Shown here: positions 1-10,597 of the stretch, piece after piece
Position numbering within the stretch: the stretch's first letter is position 1
How the letters are laid out: each line of letters opens with the position of its first letter
From: Endotrypanum monterogeii
Lineage: Eukaryota > Euglenozoa > Kinetoplastea > Trypanosomatida > Trypanosomatidae
Assembly: GCA_000333855.2 (NCBI GenBank)
Contig: CM007320.1
Coordinates: 1,601,162-1,665,161 of the forward strand
Length of the DNA stretch: 64,000 bases
Direction: 5' to 3'
Program-made: the position numbers and the translations under genes
The notes under the pieces: model-generated
Database searches by the model: none
Told to the model about the DNA's origin: nothing
What the model saw: the letters and a program-made list of their open reading frames with translations, nothing else

Positions 1-1430
1 AACAGCAGCGCAGTGGTGGACGAGCGTCGGTGCTTGAGTTGTTGGCGGAGCAACGACTCTTGGAACGTCGCTATGGGGAGCTTCTCACACAAGCCCAGCC
101 TACTGTTTCTCTGCACCCTGGCGAACCGCAGCTGCGTCGGCAGTGTTTTGCGCACGTCCGCGACCCGACACAGACAACTTTGGAACGCGAGCTAGACTTG
201 ATCTCTACCAGACTCCGAGACACCAATCGTCTCCTGTGCACACAGCTTCAGGACAACCCTCAAGACCTGGATAACTGGGCCAAGGTGAGCAATGGACGAC
301 GAGAACTCACAGCATTGCTGAAGCAGGTGATAAAGGAGCTGACGGTGGGGTACAAGGGAACCACCCAACACCACCGTCCTCCACAGCAGCAGAGTACAAA
401 CTCCGCCATGGACGCCGCTCTGCGCGGAGGAACCGCATCGTTCGGCGCCAGCGAAGACGCACGCAGCGGCATCTTGGAAACGGAAGACGATTCTCCAGGC
501 CACGATAGCGCCAATCTCGGTGCCACTGCACTCACCCGCAACGGCAGTAGACAGTCATCCGTGGTAGGCGGCCACGGGCTCACCAACGGCTCTACTGAAA
601 GCGGCTCAAGGGCTTCCCCCTTTCTTCGAAATTTTGGTAATGCAATGTCTCGGCGTCATCAGTCTCGAGCGATACAACAAGGGCCGCGTATCCCGCTCAC
701 CTCGTCGTATCAGCAGTTCGCCGTGAAGATCCTGCAAGAGGAGGCCTCGCAGCGCTGGGCAGACGACGTTCTAGCCAAAGAGCGCGCATTGAATCAGAAC
801 GTGAAGCAGCTGCAGGCAGATCTTGTGCGTGAAAAGGAACTGAAAGACAAAGAAGTGGCAGAACGCCAAGCCCGCATCTCGGCATTGCGGCTGGAGCTGC
901 GTCAAAGGAGGGCCTCCTTGCAGCAGCGCACTGAAGCAGCCAAGGCCCGTGGCGCGGCAGCTACCGAAAACCTTCAGCGTGAAGGCACTGCCGAAGTGCA
1001 GGCCGTGCGACAAGAGATGCAGCGCTACGAGCAACTGCTCGTCATCGGCTCCGCGACACACGAAGCCTTCAGCGCCTATCTGCTAAAGCGCACGGAGGCG
1101 ATGGATGGGCTAGCTAGCGAATGGGAAGCGAAAACCCTCCGGGAGCTCAAAAAGAAGGAGGCAGCGAAAATCGACGCTGAGGGCAATCGCCAGGCGTGTG
1201 CACAGCGTCTTACTGACCTCGAACACGAACAGGAGGTTCAACAGGAACTCAAGGAGCAGCGCGATGCTGAACAGAAAGTCGAAGAAGACGCCCGCAAGCT
1301 CGCTGACGACCAGCGGAGCGCTGAATACATGGCAGCCTCGGTGCTGCAATCTGCCCTAAAGGCGTTGATGACACGGAATGCACTTAGCAAGCTACAGAAG
1401 GGATCCAAAAAGAAAAAAAAGAACCAGTAA
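1..1430 (+). CDS. Coiled-coil protein, probable dynein regulatory complex subunit 9 (DRC9/IQCG-like), 5'-truncated
   Basis: The reading frame is open from the window edge (first full codon at 3) to a TAA at 1428-1430, with no ATG near its left end, so the N-terminus lies outside the window. At least 475 residues are visible. An early helical segment containing 'LLCTQLQDNPQDLDNWAKV' recalls the conserved 'LCRNLKDNPN' region of DRC9/IQCG as I remember it. A low-complexity Ser/Gly/Thr linker follows. The last 230 residues are a strong coiled coil rich in Glu, Lys, Arg and Gln. The C-terminus has a weak IQ-like segment ('VLQSALKALMTRNALSKLQ') and a Lys-rich tail, an architecture typical of IQCG. 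DRC9 is part of the nexin-dynein regulatory complex linking outer doublets of motile axonemes. The coiled coil and truncation are seen directly; the DRC9 assignment is inference, and DRC10/IQCD or another flagellar coiled-coil protein is possible. Confidence 0.6.
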   Translation, partial: QQRSGGRASVLELLAEQRLLERRYGELLTQAQPTVSLHPGEPQLRRQCFAHVRDPTQTTLERELDLISTRLRDTNRLLCTQLQDNPQDLDNWAKVSNGRRELTALLKQVIKELTVGYKGTTQHHRPPQQQSTNSAMDAALRGGTASFGASEDARSGILETEDDSPGHDSANLGATALTRNGSRQSSVVGGHGLTNGSTESGSRASPFLRNFGNAMSRRHQSRAIQQGPRIPLTSSYQQFAVKILQEEASQRWADDVLAKERALNQNVKQLQADLVREKELKDKEVAERQARISALRLELRQRRASLQQRTEAAKARGAAATENLQREGTAEVQAVRQEMQRYEQLLVIGSATHEAFSAYLLKRTEAMDGLASEWEAKTLRELKKKEAAKIDAEGNRQACAQRLTDLEHEQEVQQELKEQRDAEQKVEEDARKLADDQRSAEYMAASVLQSALKALMTRNALSKLQKGSKKKKKNQ

Positions 1431-2275
1431 ATACACAGACGCGTCCCTCCGATCTTTGCAAGCGAGCCTCACACCAATGCCGCTCGCTCCCGTGCTCCCG
1501 TGTTTGTGTTCTCTGGCAGTTAGTTCTTTAGAACACGTAAGATTCGTTGAGGTAAAGGCAGAAAGTGAATCGTAATACTTCAAGGTCTTCATTACGTTAC
1601 TGGACTGGTTTATCTATGTACATAGGGTATCCGTATGGAGTTTTCTTGACCACAACTTTGTTATGTACTCACACGGACGTTTTCTCTCTTGCGTCTTGGC
1701 ATCTTCCACATGCAACAAAGGGAACCTACAGGTCTGCACCCGGGACACTCACACTCCTTTTTTTCTTTTTTTTTGAGTGGTGCCCTCGACGCTTTAGAGT
1801 AACGACAGTGCGACACCGTCCACAGGCCTTTAGTGCGCAAGGATGTCAAAAGACTGATCTCATATCGATGCTAAGGCGACGCCCGAGTAAGTAGTATCAC
1901 TGTGAGGTGTCGGCTGCGTTGAGGCTATTTTGGGGCGAGGGTAAAGAAAGCAAGAAAAGTGGTGCACAGCACCCACGCAGAAATCCAACATGCACAATGC
2001 TTATTATTCTCCTTGATATCTGACTCGCTCGCTCACCCCCCCCCTTCTCGCCTGCTCCAACGTCCTCTCTATCTCAAAGGTCCAGGCAGTCCCTCTTGAA
2101 CACCGACTTCTGCAGATACCCACACGAATCCGCCGCCGTTGCCCAGGCGAAGTGTTGTTGCCCCTTCTCGCACCTCTAAGCGGGTGCGCTCCTCATTCCT
2201 TTTTTCCCCCGCGTGTTACGTAGGAGCAGTGCCCACCCCACCCGTCAAACGCGGCCTTTGGACTTGCCCAAGACC
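1431..2275. other. Intergenic spacer between the DRC9-like gene and the hypothetical gene
   Basis: No convincing coding sequence. It holds a T-rich tract near 1757-1776 and a C-run near 2036-2045. A strong pyrimidine tract at about 2191-2210 is followed by the first AG at 2222-2223, a good candidate spliced-leader acceptor for the next gene (about 52 nt of 5'UTR). The acceptor role is inferred from position only. Confidence 0.6.
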
Positions 2276-3256
2276 ATGCACAAGGAGAAAAATTGTCGCC
2301 AGGCGACAAAGATGAGAAATAAAACTCGCTCTAGGTGCCAACAAACCACGTCCTTTCCGTCTGTGGCATCTGGTGAGCACTCCCATCGCATGCGAAATAC
2401 GGAAAGCATACCTTATGCGCCTAAGTCTATTCAAGACATTGCGCGAATCTTCATTGAAGAGGACACATGTGTCTGCAGCGGAAGCAGCTCTGGGGAAACG
2501 CTAAAGCACGCCGAGTGCACTGCTACCCAGTCAAAGAATGCGAGGAGTTCTACCAAGCGACTTCGTAAAGGTGCAGAGAGCGGCACAGCCGGAAAGCACT
2601 CTCAAGTGAAACGACAAAAATGTTCGCAGCTCAGCTCATCTTCATCGCCCACCACCAACGCCGCCGCCATCGGTCTGAATAGGAAGACAAGTAAAGAGCG
2701 GGAACGGACAGGGAATCATGAACCTGAAGACGATGAGAGCGATGCTGAGCTCTCCGAGGCCGTACAAGCGCAAACGCTGCGCTTTCTGCAGCGCTTGAAT
2801 CCAAAGAGTAGCCAAACCTTTTGGGGGCTGCGCGACGTTGCACAAGGCAAGCGATCGGGGTCTGTAGCCACTTCTACGAGGCCCTCCTCTTCGGTTAAAA
2901 AAGCAGCGAAACGCGCCGTCAAAGGTTCCAAGAAGGCGCTCCATGACGGAGAGGAAATGTGGCGCGTTGGCGGACCATACATTCCAAGCGAAGAAGAAGG
3001 TGACCCCGATGCAAGTGGGGCTGAATGTGGGCACAGCGGCAGTTCGGAATCGGAGCAATCTGTATGCAGCAGCGAACCTTCTCTGATTACAGACAACAGC
3101 GAAGAGGAGGATATCAGCAGCGACAACGAAGCGAACAACACCCCAGTCACTAGTAGCGCTACAAGCCGTCGCAGTGCACCGGCACCACCAAGGCGGAGTG
3201 GAGGTGGTGGTCCCTTGTTCCAGGGCGGCAGCGATGGCGTCTGGGATGACGACTGA
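2276..3256 (+). CDS. Hypothetical charged, low-complexity protein
   Basis: 326 residues from the first ATG of the frame at 2276; the open frame extends upstream to a GTG at 2213, which is not a credible start in a trypanosomatid. I do not recognise the family. The N-terminal 60 residues are basic (Lys/Arg), followed by Ser/Lys-rich low complexity with basic clusters that could serve as nuclear localisation signals. A short more ordered segment ('AVQAQTLRFLQRLNPKSSQ', near the middle) sits just after an acidic stretch. The C-terminal third is acidic (Glu/Asp/Ser, likely phosphorylated) and ends in a Gly-rich tail with 'GVWDDD'. There are no membrane segments or signal peptide. Codon use and the length of the open frame support a real gene; nuclear location is only a guess. 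Confidence 0.7.
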   Translation: MHKEKNCRQATKMRNKTRSRCQQTTSFPSVASGEHSHRMRNTESIPYAPKSIQDIARIFIEEDTCVCSGSSSGETLKHAECTATQSKNARSSTKRLRKGAESGTAGKHSQVKRQKCSQLSSSSSPTTNAAAIGLNRKTSKERERTGNHEPEDDESDAELSEAVQAQTLRFLQRLNPKSSQTFWGLRDVAQGKRSGSVATSTRPSSSVKKAAKRAVKGSKKALHDGEEMWRVGGPYIPSEEEGDPDASGAECGHSGSSESEQSVCSSEPSLITDNSEEEDISSDNEANNTPVTSSATSRRSAPAPPRRSGGGGPLFQGGSDGVWDDD

Positions 3257-4117
3257 TGTGATCAAAAGAATCTGAGAATAAAACACCCTCCGAAATATGC
3301 AACTTTGTTCTACTCCTCGCCTGCATACTGAATCGATCGTCTCTTGGTGTGTCTACAAAAAAAAAAAAAGCATGCACTTCTGTAACTCCACTGTCGCGTA
3401 CTTTGCTCATCGAGGAGAAGGGTATTACACACAAAGAAGATGAATATAATCGGACAACTTGCATCAAAGATGGGTGCTCAGTGCACTAGGTAAATCGGCG
3501 AAGCGAACAACGCCCCTAGTCCCTACATGACAACTGTAACGTAATCGTGAACTGTGAACACATTGCGCAACTAAGAAAAAAGATCTGTATCTCATTTTGA
3601 CGGGTGAATCACCTGTGACTGCCTAGCGGAGCACGTCTATGCGCTTTCAAGCGTTCAATACTGTTCTTTGCTCCGATGTCACTGTCTTGTCGTTTCTCGG
3701 TGCTCATTTTTCGCTCCCTTTTGGAGCGCCTTGTTCCTCCTCGCTGTGTCCCATCCCCGCCCCCTCCTCTTCCATCCTCACCCTACCCCCCCCCAAAAAA
3801 AAAAAAAATGCACGCACGCACACACAGAAACTACATGAAAGGCAAGTTTTATTATCGAATAACAAAACGCAGATAAAAACACGACTGGCTTCATCATTTT
3901 TTTGCACTTACAACACGCCACTTTTTCTTTCTTATTATCGGTGCTGTTCAATTATTCCTCCCTCTGAGTTCTGCGAAAGCCCCACTCGCTCACAAATAGG
4001 CCCTGCTTCCAACGCACAAACGTACAGTCAGTCACCTGCTCCTCTAATACGTCTCTGCACCACCACACAAACCACCGCGCGCGCTCCGTACACACACACA
4101 CACAACAAAAAAAAAAG
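3257..4117. other. Intergenic spacer
   Basis: No supported gene. It contains A-runs near 3358-3369 and 3796-3808 and a C-rich tract at about 3750-3795. A T/C-rich tract at about 3919-3965 is followed by AG at 3967-3968, a plausible spliced-leader acceptor for the oxidoreductase gene. Confidence 0.6.
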
Positions 4118-5140
4118 ATGGCCTCACCCAGTAACTTCAAGAAACTGCAGGTCACCTGCCTCTCCAGAGACTTTCGAAAATCCACTGCGATCGTTGAAGC
4201 ACAGCTCCCCGAGGAGGTGCCGGAGGGAACAGTCCGTGTGTGTGTCAAGTATGCCGGCATTAACGCAAGCGACTTGAACTTCACAAACGGCTCGTACCTT
4301 CGGAAAGCGGTGCCACCGTTCGACTGTGGCTTTGAGGCCGCTGGCACGGTGGTGAAGGTCGGCGCCGGCGTCACGAACGTGAAGGAGGGTGACAAGGTGG
4401 TCATGATGCAATACGGGTCCTTCGCCGAGTTCATGGACGCTCCTGCGGAAGTGTGCGTGCAGGTTCCAGAGCTGAAGCCTGAGTACATTGTTCTCCCAGT
4501 GAGCGCCCTCACGGCTGCCGTCGCGCTTGGTGAGGCGTGCCACGTAAAGAAAGGCGATGTGGCGCTGGTAACAGCAGCTGCTGGTGCTACCGGTATGATT
4601 GCAGTGCAGCTGTTGAAGCACGTTTACGGGTGCACAGTCATTGGCACCTGCTCCACCGACGAGAAGACCGAGTTCCTTAAAAGCATTGGCTGCGATCACG
4701 TTATCAACTACAAGACGGAGAGCCTCGACAGCCGCCTCCATGAGCTTTTCCCGAAGGGCATAGATGTCGTCTATGAAAGCGTCGGTGGCCAGACCTTCAA
4801 CGATGCGGTGCGCAACATTGCTATTCATGGGCGCTTAGTGGTCATCGGCCTGATTTCGAGCTACAAAGACGGTGAGACGGTGCCTTTCTCTCATCCAAGC
4901 GGCGCCCCACTGACTAAAGTGCTCCTGGGCAAGTCCGCATCTGTGAACGGTTTCTTCCTTCCACAGTTTCAATCCTTCATGCCACAATACATGGAAAAGC
5001 TTCTACAGTACATGGAAGAGGGCAAGGTCAAGCTCTTCGTAGACAAGAAAATGTTTCACGGACTGAGCAGTATTGCGGATGCCGTTGATCACCTCTACTC
5101 GTGCACGAGTTACGGCAAGATTGTTGTTGAGATTCAGTAG
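4118..5140 (+). CDS. MDR-superfamily NAD(P)H oxidoreductase (quinone oxidoreductase / prostaglandin reductase-3-like)
   Basis: 340 residues, ATG at 4118, about the usual size of zinc-independent medium-chain reductases. The N-terminal GroES-like catalytic domain (about residues 20-130) contains 'VKYAGINASDLNFTNGSY' and 'GFEAAGTVVKVGAGV', both typical of the quinone-reductase/PTGR branch; the Cys/His ligands of catalytic zinc in alcohol dehydrogenases are absent. The Rossmann domain has 'VTAAAGATGMIAVQLLK' (about residues 150-165), the AAxGxxG nucleotide-binding loop that usually favours NADPH. 'VVYESVGGQTFNDAV' and the C-terminal 'GLSSIADAVDHLYSCTSYGKIVV' also match the family. The family reduces alpha,beta-enones or quinones with NADPH; overall it looks closest to ZADH2/PTGR3, but the substrate cannot be read from the sequence. 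It is probably soluble, with no targeting signal seen. Confidence 0.88.
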   Translation: MASPSNFKKLQVTCLSRDFRKSTAIVEAQLPEEVPEGTVRVCVKYAGINASDLNFTNGSYLRKAVPPFDCGFEAAGTVVKVGAGVTNVKEGDKVVMMQYGSFAEFMDAPAEVCVQVPELKPEYIVLPVSALTAAVALGEACHVKKGDVALVTAAAGATGMIAVQLLKHVYGCTVIGTCSTDEKTEFLKSIGCDHVINYKTESLDSRLHELFPKGIDVVYESVGGQTFNDAVRNIAIHGRLVVIGLISSYKDGETVPFSHPSGAPLTKVLLGKSASVNGFFLPQFQSFMPQYMEKLLQYMEEGKVKLFVDKKMFHGLSSIADAVDHLYSCTSYGKIVVEIQ

Positions 5141-7117
5141 TGCAAAGAAGAACGTGTAACTCGTCGCTGCGTCTACGGGGTTGGAGTGTCTGCGCGTGTA
5201 CGTGTATACCGACTGGCAACATGGAAGTGAAAAGGCGAAGAAAACAGTGGCAGTAATCGATGTTGCGCAGTGCAACCGTCACCAGCATCCCTGGCGGACA
5301 TTGGTAGCGTCGACGCGCACGCACAGTTGCACTTGAACGTACCGCCTCACTCCCCCCGCCCCTCCTTCCTCTACCTCTTGTCACGCCTGCCGCTGCACCG
5401 ACATGAATCCAATCCCATCTTTTTTTAAACATCGTAACCTCGAGCCTGATAGGGACGATTGCGGCCAAGCAGCCCATGGCGTTGCACACCCTTTTCTTCT
5501 TCCTCTGAAACATTGCATGCGCGTTTGTTGGAGAAGGGGAGGAAGAGGAGGCGAAGCGAGAAAGACCTCACATTTGTTTGTTTTTTTTACCCATTTTCAT
5601 AGACGTGACCTCACGCTATGCAGCACATGATGCTGTTTTTTCGTTATTTCTCTTTTACCTAAATTTTATTTGTCCTTTGCGTATTGAGGCATACTCAGGA
5701 GCTGCAACACCAGACATCAGCACTACCGAGGAAGAGAGTAGTATATATACATAAATATACACATATATATACGGACATGTTTGTGACTATATCATCTCAT
5801 ATTACCTCAATACACGTCTCTTGATGATGCGCTCTTTTTTTTTTTGACCCCCTCCCCCGCAGTGTGCACCCCTCATAATTTATTTTTCTACGGCGTGATG
5901 TGCTCTCCCTTTTTCCGGCCGTCTCGCGTTTTGTTATTTCGTTAGGGATTAATGGGTGCTGGAGCAATACTGGTTGTGCATGTGGTGACACAGACGCTCC
6001 AAGGAAAATCCCCTTGAGGCCGCCATCCCAAAAGGCTGCAGTGTACATCTGTCGTCTCACTGCATTCAAACAAAGAAATTTTACGAGAGCTTTGTGCAAA
6101 AAAAAAAAACATATCGGACCTTTTGTCTGCAACTTATAAGAAAAAATATATACGCTTATGCATACAAAGATATCAAATCATCAGAACTAGTGAAATGGAT
6201 GTCCCCATCTTTTTTCTGATTGATCAAAAAGCGGCAGCGTCAGGATTGAGGGCGTTTTTTGAGAGTGAAGAAATAACTCCTCCGGAGAGATGGAGAACGA
6301 GGCGTAGATGGAAATACAGCACTGCCGCGCAGTGGTCTCCCCTCAGTCACCGCTCCTGTTTGGATTACCACCTCTTCTCCCTACCCTCACGATCTTTCTT
6401 TCACTGTCTCCAGTTGCACGTCCCTCGTCATGCGCAGTAGCCCTTATGCAACATCACACATCTAGAGGCAAAAGCGCATACCTCACAGCCTCTTCTTCCC
6501 CCTCCCCAGGAATATCTCGCCAGTACCTGTGAATATATATATATATATATATACTATATCATTCACACACACCACCAGCAGAGGCGCTTGTGGAGAAGAA
6601 GAAAACAGGTTTGGAAAACGCACGACGTCCGTGTATCCCCTCCTATTAATCGAGGTGTCTCAATCGCTCATCCCCCCCCCCTACCCTTACCCCCTTCCCA
6701 ATACTTTGGTCATTGGATTCGGTGACTGGTTAACGTACCGGGGTGGATGTTGCATACAACCACCTCTGCACGCCCCCTCCTCTCCCTTCCCTTGCCTTCC
6801 CTTTATCTTTCTGCCAATCTTCGCCACTGCCAACATAATTGAGAATGAAAAGTAGGGACAAAAATTAAGTCCCCAAATATATGTATATTTATTAGCATGC
6901 GCGGGAGGAAAATACAGTGAAGAGTTGGAACACTACTCGGAGAGCAGCACCGGTGCCCCTGCAGTAGCGTTTTTTTTTTTCTTCCCCATCCTCTTTTTCT
7001 CAGACTGAAACTCTTTTTGCCGAAGGAGTCATTACCTGTTCTTGTTTCGAGTGTGAATTATACCCCAACACTAAATAGTGGTTTGTGCTACACAAAAGCA
7101 TATATATATATATACAT

Positions 7118-7150
<33 letters not shown>

Positions 7151-7412
7151 ATTGTGTGAAGACAAACTTTTAGTCAAGGCACATGCCATATCCTGATTTT
7201 TTTTTTCTCTCATCCCCCCACCTCCTTTAACCCCTTCCCTGTTGCTCAGCTTACGGGGTCTAGTATTTTGTGGGTGCAAGGTTTAGTCAGGTATAGCGAC
7301 TTCCAAATACGTGGCTGTCGCACCTTCTTCACCCTCCACTCAGTAACCCCGCTTCGGGTGTACACCAGGCACGTTACGAAAGTTCACTTTTATTTTGTTC
7401 TATTGCATCATC
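5141..7412. other. Long gene-free spacer with TA microsatellites
   Basis: No ORF here looks coding. TA-rich stretches lie at about 5740-5770, 6532-6554 and 7100-7148, and poly-C/CT tracts at about 6668-6700 and 6765-6820. Just before ALG7 a pyrimidine tract (about 7323-7340) leads to AG at 7342-7343, a candidate spliced-leader acceptor giving a 5'UTR of about 69 nt. Confidence 0.6.
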
Positions 7413-8807
7413 ATGACTACTGGTCTTGTGGAGGCAGTCAACGACACAGCCGCCGTGGTTGCAGCACACGCACCAGTGCTCGGGCTCATCCTACTCGGCA
7501 GCATCGTGGCGTATGTTGGTACGATACGCTATATGCCGAAGGCGTCGAGGACACTCTTCGAACGCAATATCTTTGGTGTAGACATGAACAAGACCACATC
7601 GGAGGAGCGTCAAAAGTTTGCGGCAATGCGCCGGTCCGGGCGAACCGAGGAAAGGGAATTTCAGAAGCAGGCGATCCCAGAATCTCTCGGCATCCTCTCA
7701 GGTGCCGTGTACCTTTCGGTTGTGATGGTGCTCACTGTATTTCTCGAACTTCTTGGCGCTGTGAGTGGTGGTGTAAGCAATGTGCATGCGTCACTGTCGG
7801 GTCCTTTGATGACGATCACTGTGATGCTTCTGCTGGGCTTTGTAGATGATGTTCTGGATGTGAGATGGCGCCACAAGATCATACTCACCACACTTGGCTC
7901 GCTGCCGCTGATTATGACTTATGAGGGCAGCTTATCAGTCTTGATGCCGCGTGTATTCGGTCGCTTTGCTCTGCCAACGATAAACGCAGCAAGGGATTGG
8001 CTGCTTAGCTTCGCCGCTACCCAAAAAGATACAACTACGCTCTTCAGCGTTAGTGCGCCTTTAGGGTGGCTCTCTTATGCTATAAATTATCGCTCCTACA
8101 TTGATGTCTACCCTAGTGGCGCAGTGCTGATCTACCTAGGACCAATCTACCTTATCTACCTGTCTATGCTGTGCATCTTCTGCACCAATAGCATCAACAT
8201 CCTCGCTGGCATCAACGGTGTTGAAGTTGGGCAGAGCATTGTGATAGCAGTCGCGTCGGTTGTATACAATCTGTGCCAAATGCGACTTGAAAGGCGGGTG
8301 TCAACATATTCGAGGAGCACCGAGGCCGCGACGCCACTGGACATGACCAGTGATCATCAGCTTCGTGCGCTTCTCTTGCTTGGCCCCTTCATCGGTGTCA
8401 GTTTGGCGCTCTGGCGCTACAACCGCTACCCCGCCCGCGTTTTCGTGGGAGACAGCTACACCTATTTTGCCGGCACAGTCCTGGCAGTTTCCGGCATTAC
8501 GGGGGTGTACAGCAAGACGTTGCTCCTCTTTTTTGCGCCGCAAGTGTTCAACTTTATCATATCGTTGCCGCAGCTATTCGGTATCGTGCCGTGTCCGCGT
8601 CACCGCGTGCCGACGTGGAATCCGAAGACGAACATGTTGTCGAACAGCCACAACTATACAATCCTCAACGTCATCCTTTACTGTCGCGGAGATATGCATG
8701 AACAAAAGCTAACGATGGCAATTCTAGAATGTCAAGTTATCGCTTGTGTTCTCGCCTTCACGGTACGGTATGTGCTGAGCTCCTTTCTTTACGATGAAGT
8801 ACGCTAG
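7413..8807 (+). CDS. ALG7: UDP-GlcNAc:dolichyl-phosphate GlcNAc-1-phosphate transferase (ALG7/DPAGT1, the tunicamycin target)
   Basis: 464 residues from the ATG at 7413; the frame continues six codons upstream only to a TTG. The enzyme transfers GlcNAc-1-P from UDP-GlcNAc to dolichyl phosphate on the cytosolic face of the ER, the first step of N-glycan precursor synthesis. It is a multi-pass membrane protein of the polyprenyl-phosphate N-acetylhexosamine-1-P transferase family. Visible signatures are the Asp pair in 'GFVDDVLDVRWRHK' (D145-D146), the NAGxNG-type loop 'NILAGINGVEVGQ' (N262-G269), 'RVFVGDSYTYFAGT' (D347) and the cytosolic 'CPRHRVPTWNPKTNMLSNS' loop. Length is close to the Leishmania NAGT described in the literature. 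In laboratory Leishmania this gene is amplified on selection with tunicamycin (established knowledge). The gene looks intact. Confidence 0.94.
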   Translation: MTTGLVEAVNDTAAVVAAHAPVLGLILLGSIVAYVGTIRYMPKASRTLFERNIFGVDMNKTTSEERQKFAAMRRSGRTEEREFQKQAIPESLGILSGAVYLSVVMVLTVFLELLGAVSGGVSNVHASLSGPLMTITVMLLLGFVDDVLDVRWRHKIILTTLGSLPLIMTYEGSLSVLMPRVFGRFALPTINAARDWLLSFAATQKDTTTLFSVSAPLGWLSYAINYRSYIDVYPSGAVLIYLGPIYLIYLSMLCIFCTNSINILAGINGVEVGQSIVIAVASVVYNLCQMRLERRVSTYSRSTEAATPLDMTSDHQLRALLLLGPFIGVSLALWRYNRYPARVFVGDSYTYFAGTVLAVSGITGVYSKTLLLFFAPQVFNFIISLPQLFGIVPCPRHRVPTWNPKTNMLSNSHNYTILNVILYCRGDMHEQKLTMAILECQVIACVLAFTVRYVLSSFLYDEVR

Positions 8808-9580
8808 AAGCCGTTGCGGAGAAAAAAGGTACGAGAAAGACCAGGCATTGCTCAATGGGGGGGGGGTTACGTGTGTTGAGTGATCCTGCGTGCCCTGACG
8901 AATGCGCGCTCACAAGGCACATTTTACAGTGAAAGTAGGCGCAGAGCTGTCGTCTAGGCAAGAAAAAGAACAAATACCCCACTGGCTTCGCGACACGGTC
9001 TGCAACGCTGAGATCATCACCCGCCAACATCTGAAACAAAACGGAGAGGGAAAAAATGTCAAGGATGGTGAAGCAAGCGTAATATGCCGGTGTACATGGT
9101 CGGTGTAGTCTCCATTCACAGCTACTGTACATCGTCAGCACCTTAAAATATATATACACTCCCTGGTATCCTTAGGAATTGCAGAAAGAAAAGAGGCATA
9201 ACAGGGAGCTTCTCCGTATAAAGACTGTCTTCCCCACCTCCCTCCAACCGGCCTGCTCCCTATTTCCTTTTCGTGGGGTACATTCCTGATCACCGTCTCT
9301 GCCCCTCGCATACACCAGAACATCCCTCCTCATCATCCGCTGCCCCCCTTTTCCCCGTCTGTGTGTTTATGTATGTGTCTATCATACATCATCGGGGTTC
9401 GGACCGGCTCACGAATACAGCTCATTTGCACCCCAACACATTTGCACCACGTGTGCGGGAAGGAAACAGCGTGGCACGCTCTCTCTCTCTCTCTCTTTGT
9501 GCATCTTCATAGACTTGCATACAGCACATTAGCACCCTCATAAACTCTTTGACGCTCTCACACACACCCCTTCCCCCGAT
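8808..9580. other. Intergenic spacer
   Basis: No supported gene. Contents: a G-run near 8858-8866, a short TA stretch near 9147-9157, and a (CT)n tract at about 9480-9497 followed by AG at 9511-9512, the likely spliced-leader acceptor for PSF2 (about 68 nt of 5'UTR). Confidence 0.6.
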
Positions 9581-10597
9581 ATGTCTTCATCGGCAGCAAA
9601 TGGAGGTTCTGCAAGCAGTGGTGCCAATCTCGCCGTCGGCTCTCTGGCAGATGAGCGAGCGTTCAACAACTATCACCTCTCCTCCTTCATGGCGATGGAA
9701 GTTCCAGCCACAATTGTGCCTCGCTTTTCGATGGACCGCGTTGAGTGCCTTGGCGGCAGCTACGGGCCATTCGCGCCACAGTATCCCATGGACGTTCCAC
9801 TGTGGTTGGCCCTCTACTTGAAGCGAACCGACACGTGCGCCATCCAACCGCCGGACTACCTCCGCGTGGCGTACTTGCGTGATGTCATGGAGCGAGAGCG
9901 ATCCAACGATCAGGGCTTCGAGAGCCTGCCATTCTACTTTTATGAGATTGCGAAGATGCTCACAGAACGAGGTGGCGGGGTCGGGGGAGGGAGCGCCAGC
10001 GGCACCACCGAAGAAGGCGATACGATTCCCCACGTCGTAGAAGTTATTCGCCTTGTCAATGAAATACACGCGATGCGGCAGCAGAAGCTAAAAAATCTCA
10101 TGACCGTGTTTGAAGCGGAAGGCTCCCCGATGTTTATTCCAGGCGTCTTGCTGACAAACATTGTCTGTCATGAACTGCACTTCCTGCGATCCAGCTTTGG
10201 AATTGTTCTTCAGCAGGCTGCGTCAATGGAACGACAGCGACAACAGTTGATAAGACTGCCATCCGTCTCCGTCGCCATGCAGGGTCGTCTGTCGTCCACC
10301 GTTGGAGGGACAACGCTCATGAGTGGGGTAAGCAGTCCGCGCACGACAACGACGCTAGACTCTACAAGCACGCCAGACGGAACTACAACAGCTGCAGACC
10401 TCATCTCCCGAATGGGTGATGACAGCTTCATTCACGACGGAAACATCAATTCTCAAGGATCGGCACTGACATCGGCAACATCGGCGACGACGACGGCCAT
10501 GACACCAGGCGCTGCAATTGAGTCTAATGTGATGGCGGATGTGGTCGCGTTGGCGCAACCCGCGGTGAAAAAACGTCGCACTCTTCGACAGACATAA
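9581..10597 (+). CDS. PSF2: DNA replication complex GINS subunit PSF2
   Basis: 338 residues, ATG at 9581. GINS (SLD5, PSF1, PSF2, PSF3) joins MCM2-7 and CDC45 to form the CMG replicative helicase in the nucleus. The segment 'GGSYGPFAPQYPMDVPLWLA' with 'YLKRTDTCAIQPPDYL' directly after it matches the N-terminal B domain of PSF2 (human '[20 protein letters not shown]' with the 'PPEWM' that follows). The 'ESLPFYFYEIAKML' helix corresponds to 'PMPSPYYMELTKLL', and later helices cover 'IHAMRQQKLKNLM' and 'VLLTNIVCHELHFLR'. Other eukaryotic PSF2 proteins have about 185-210 residues. This one has an extra N-terminal segment of about 45 residues, a Gly/Ser insertion near residue 130 and a C-terminal Ser/Thr-rich extension of about 110 residues ending in a basic 'VKKRRTLRQT'. 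Such low-complexity extensions are common in trypanosomatids. The tail could carry a nuclear signal (inference). Confidence 0.87.
   Translation: MSSSAANGGSASSGANLAVGSLADERAFNNYHLSSFMAMEVPATIVPRFSMDRVECLGGSYGPFAPQYPMDVPLWLALYLKRTDTCAIQPPDYLRVAYLRDVMERERSNDQGFESLPFYFYEIAKMLTERGGGVGGGSASGTTEEGDTIPHVVEVIRLVNEIHAMRQQKLKNLMTVFEAEGSPMFIPGVLLTNIVCHELHFLRSSFGIVLQQAASMERQRQQLIRLPSVSVAMQGRLSSTVGGTTLMSGVSSPRTTTTLDSTSTPDGTTTAADLISRMGDDSFIHDGNINSQGSALTSATSATTTAMTPGAAIESNVMADVVALAQPAVKKRRTLRQT

Noticed and set aside
2642..3286. 214-codon - strand frame opposite the hypothetical gene
   Set aside because: Antisense to a + gene inside a + polycistron; composition of a shadow frame.
7268..7849. 193-codon + frame overlapping the start of ALG7
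   Set aside because: Out-of-frame shadow of the well-supported ALG7 gene, no ATG start and Cys/His/Arg-rich composition.
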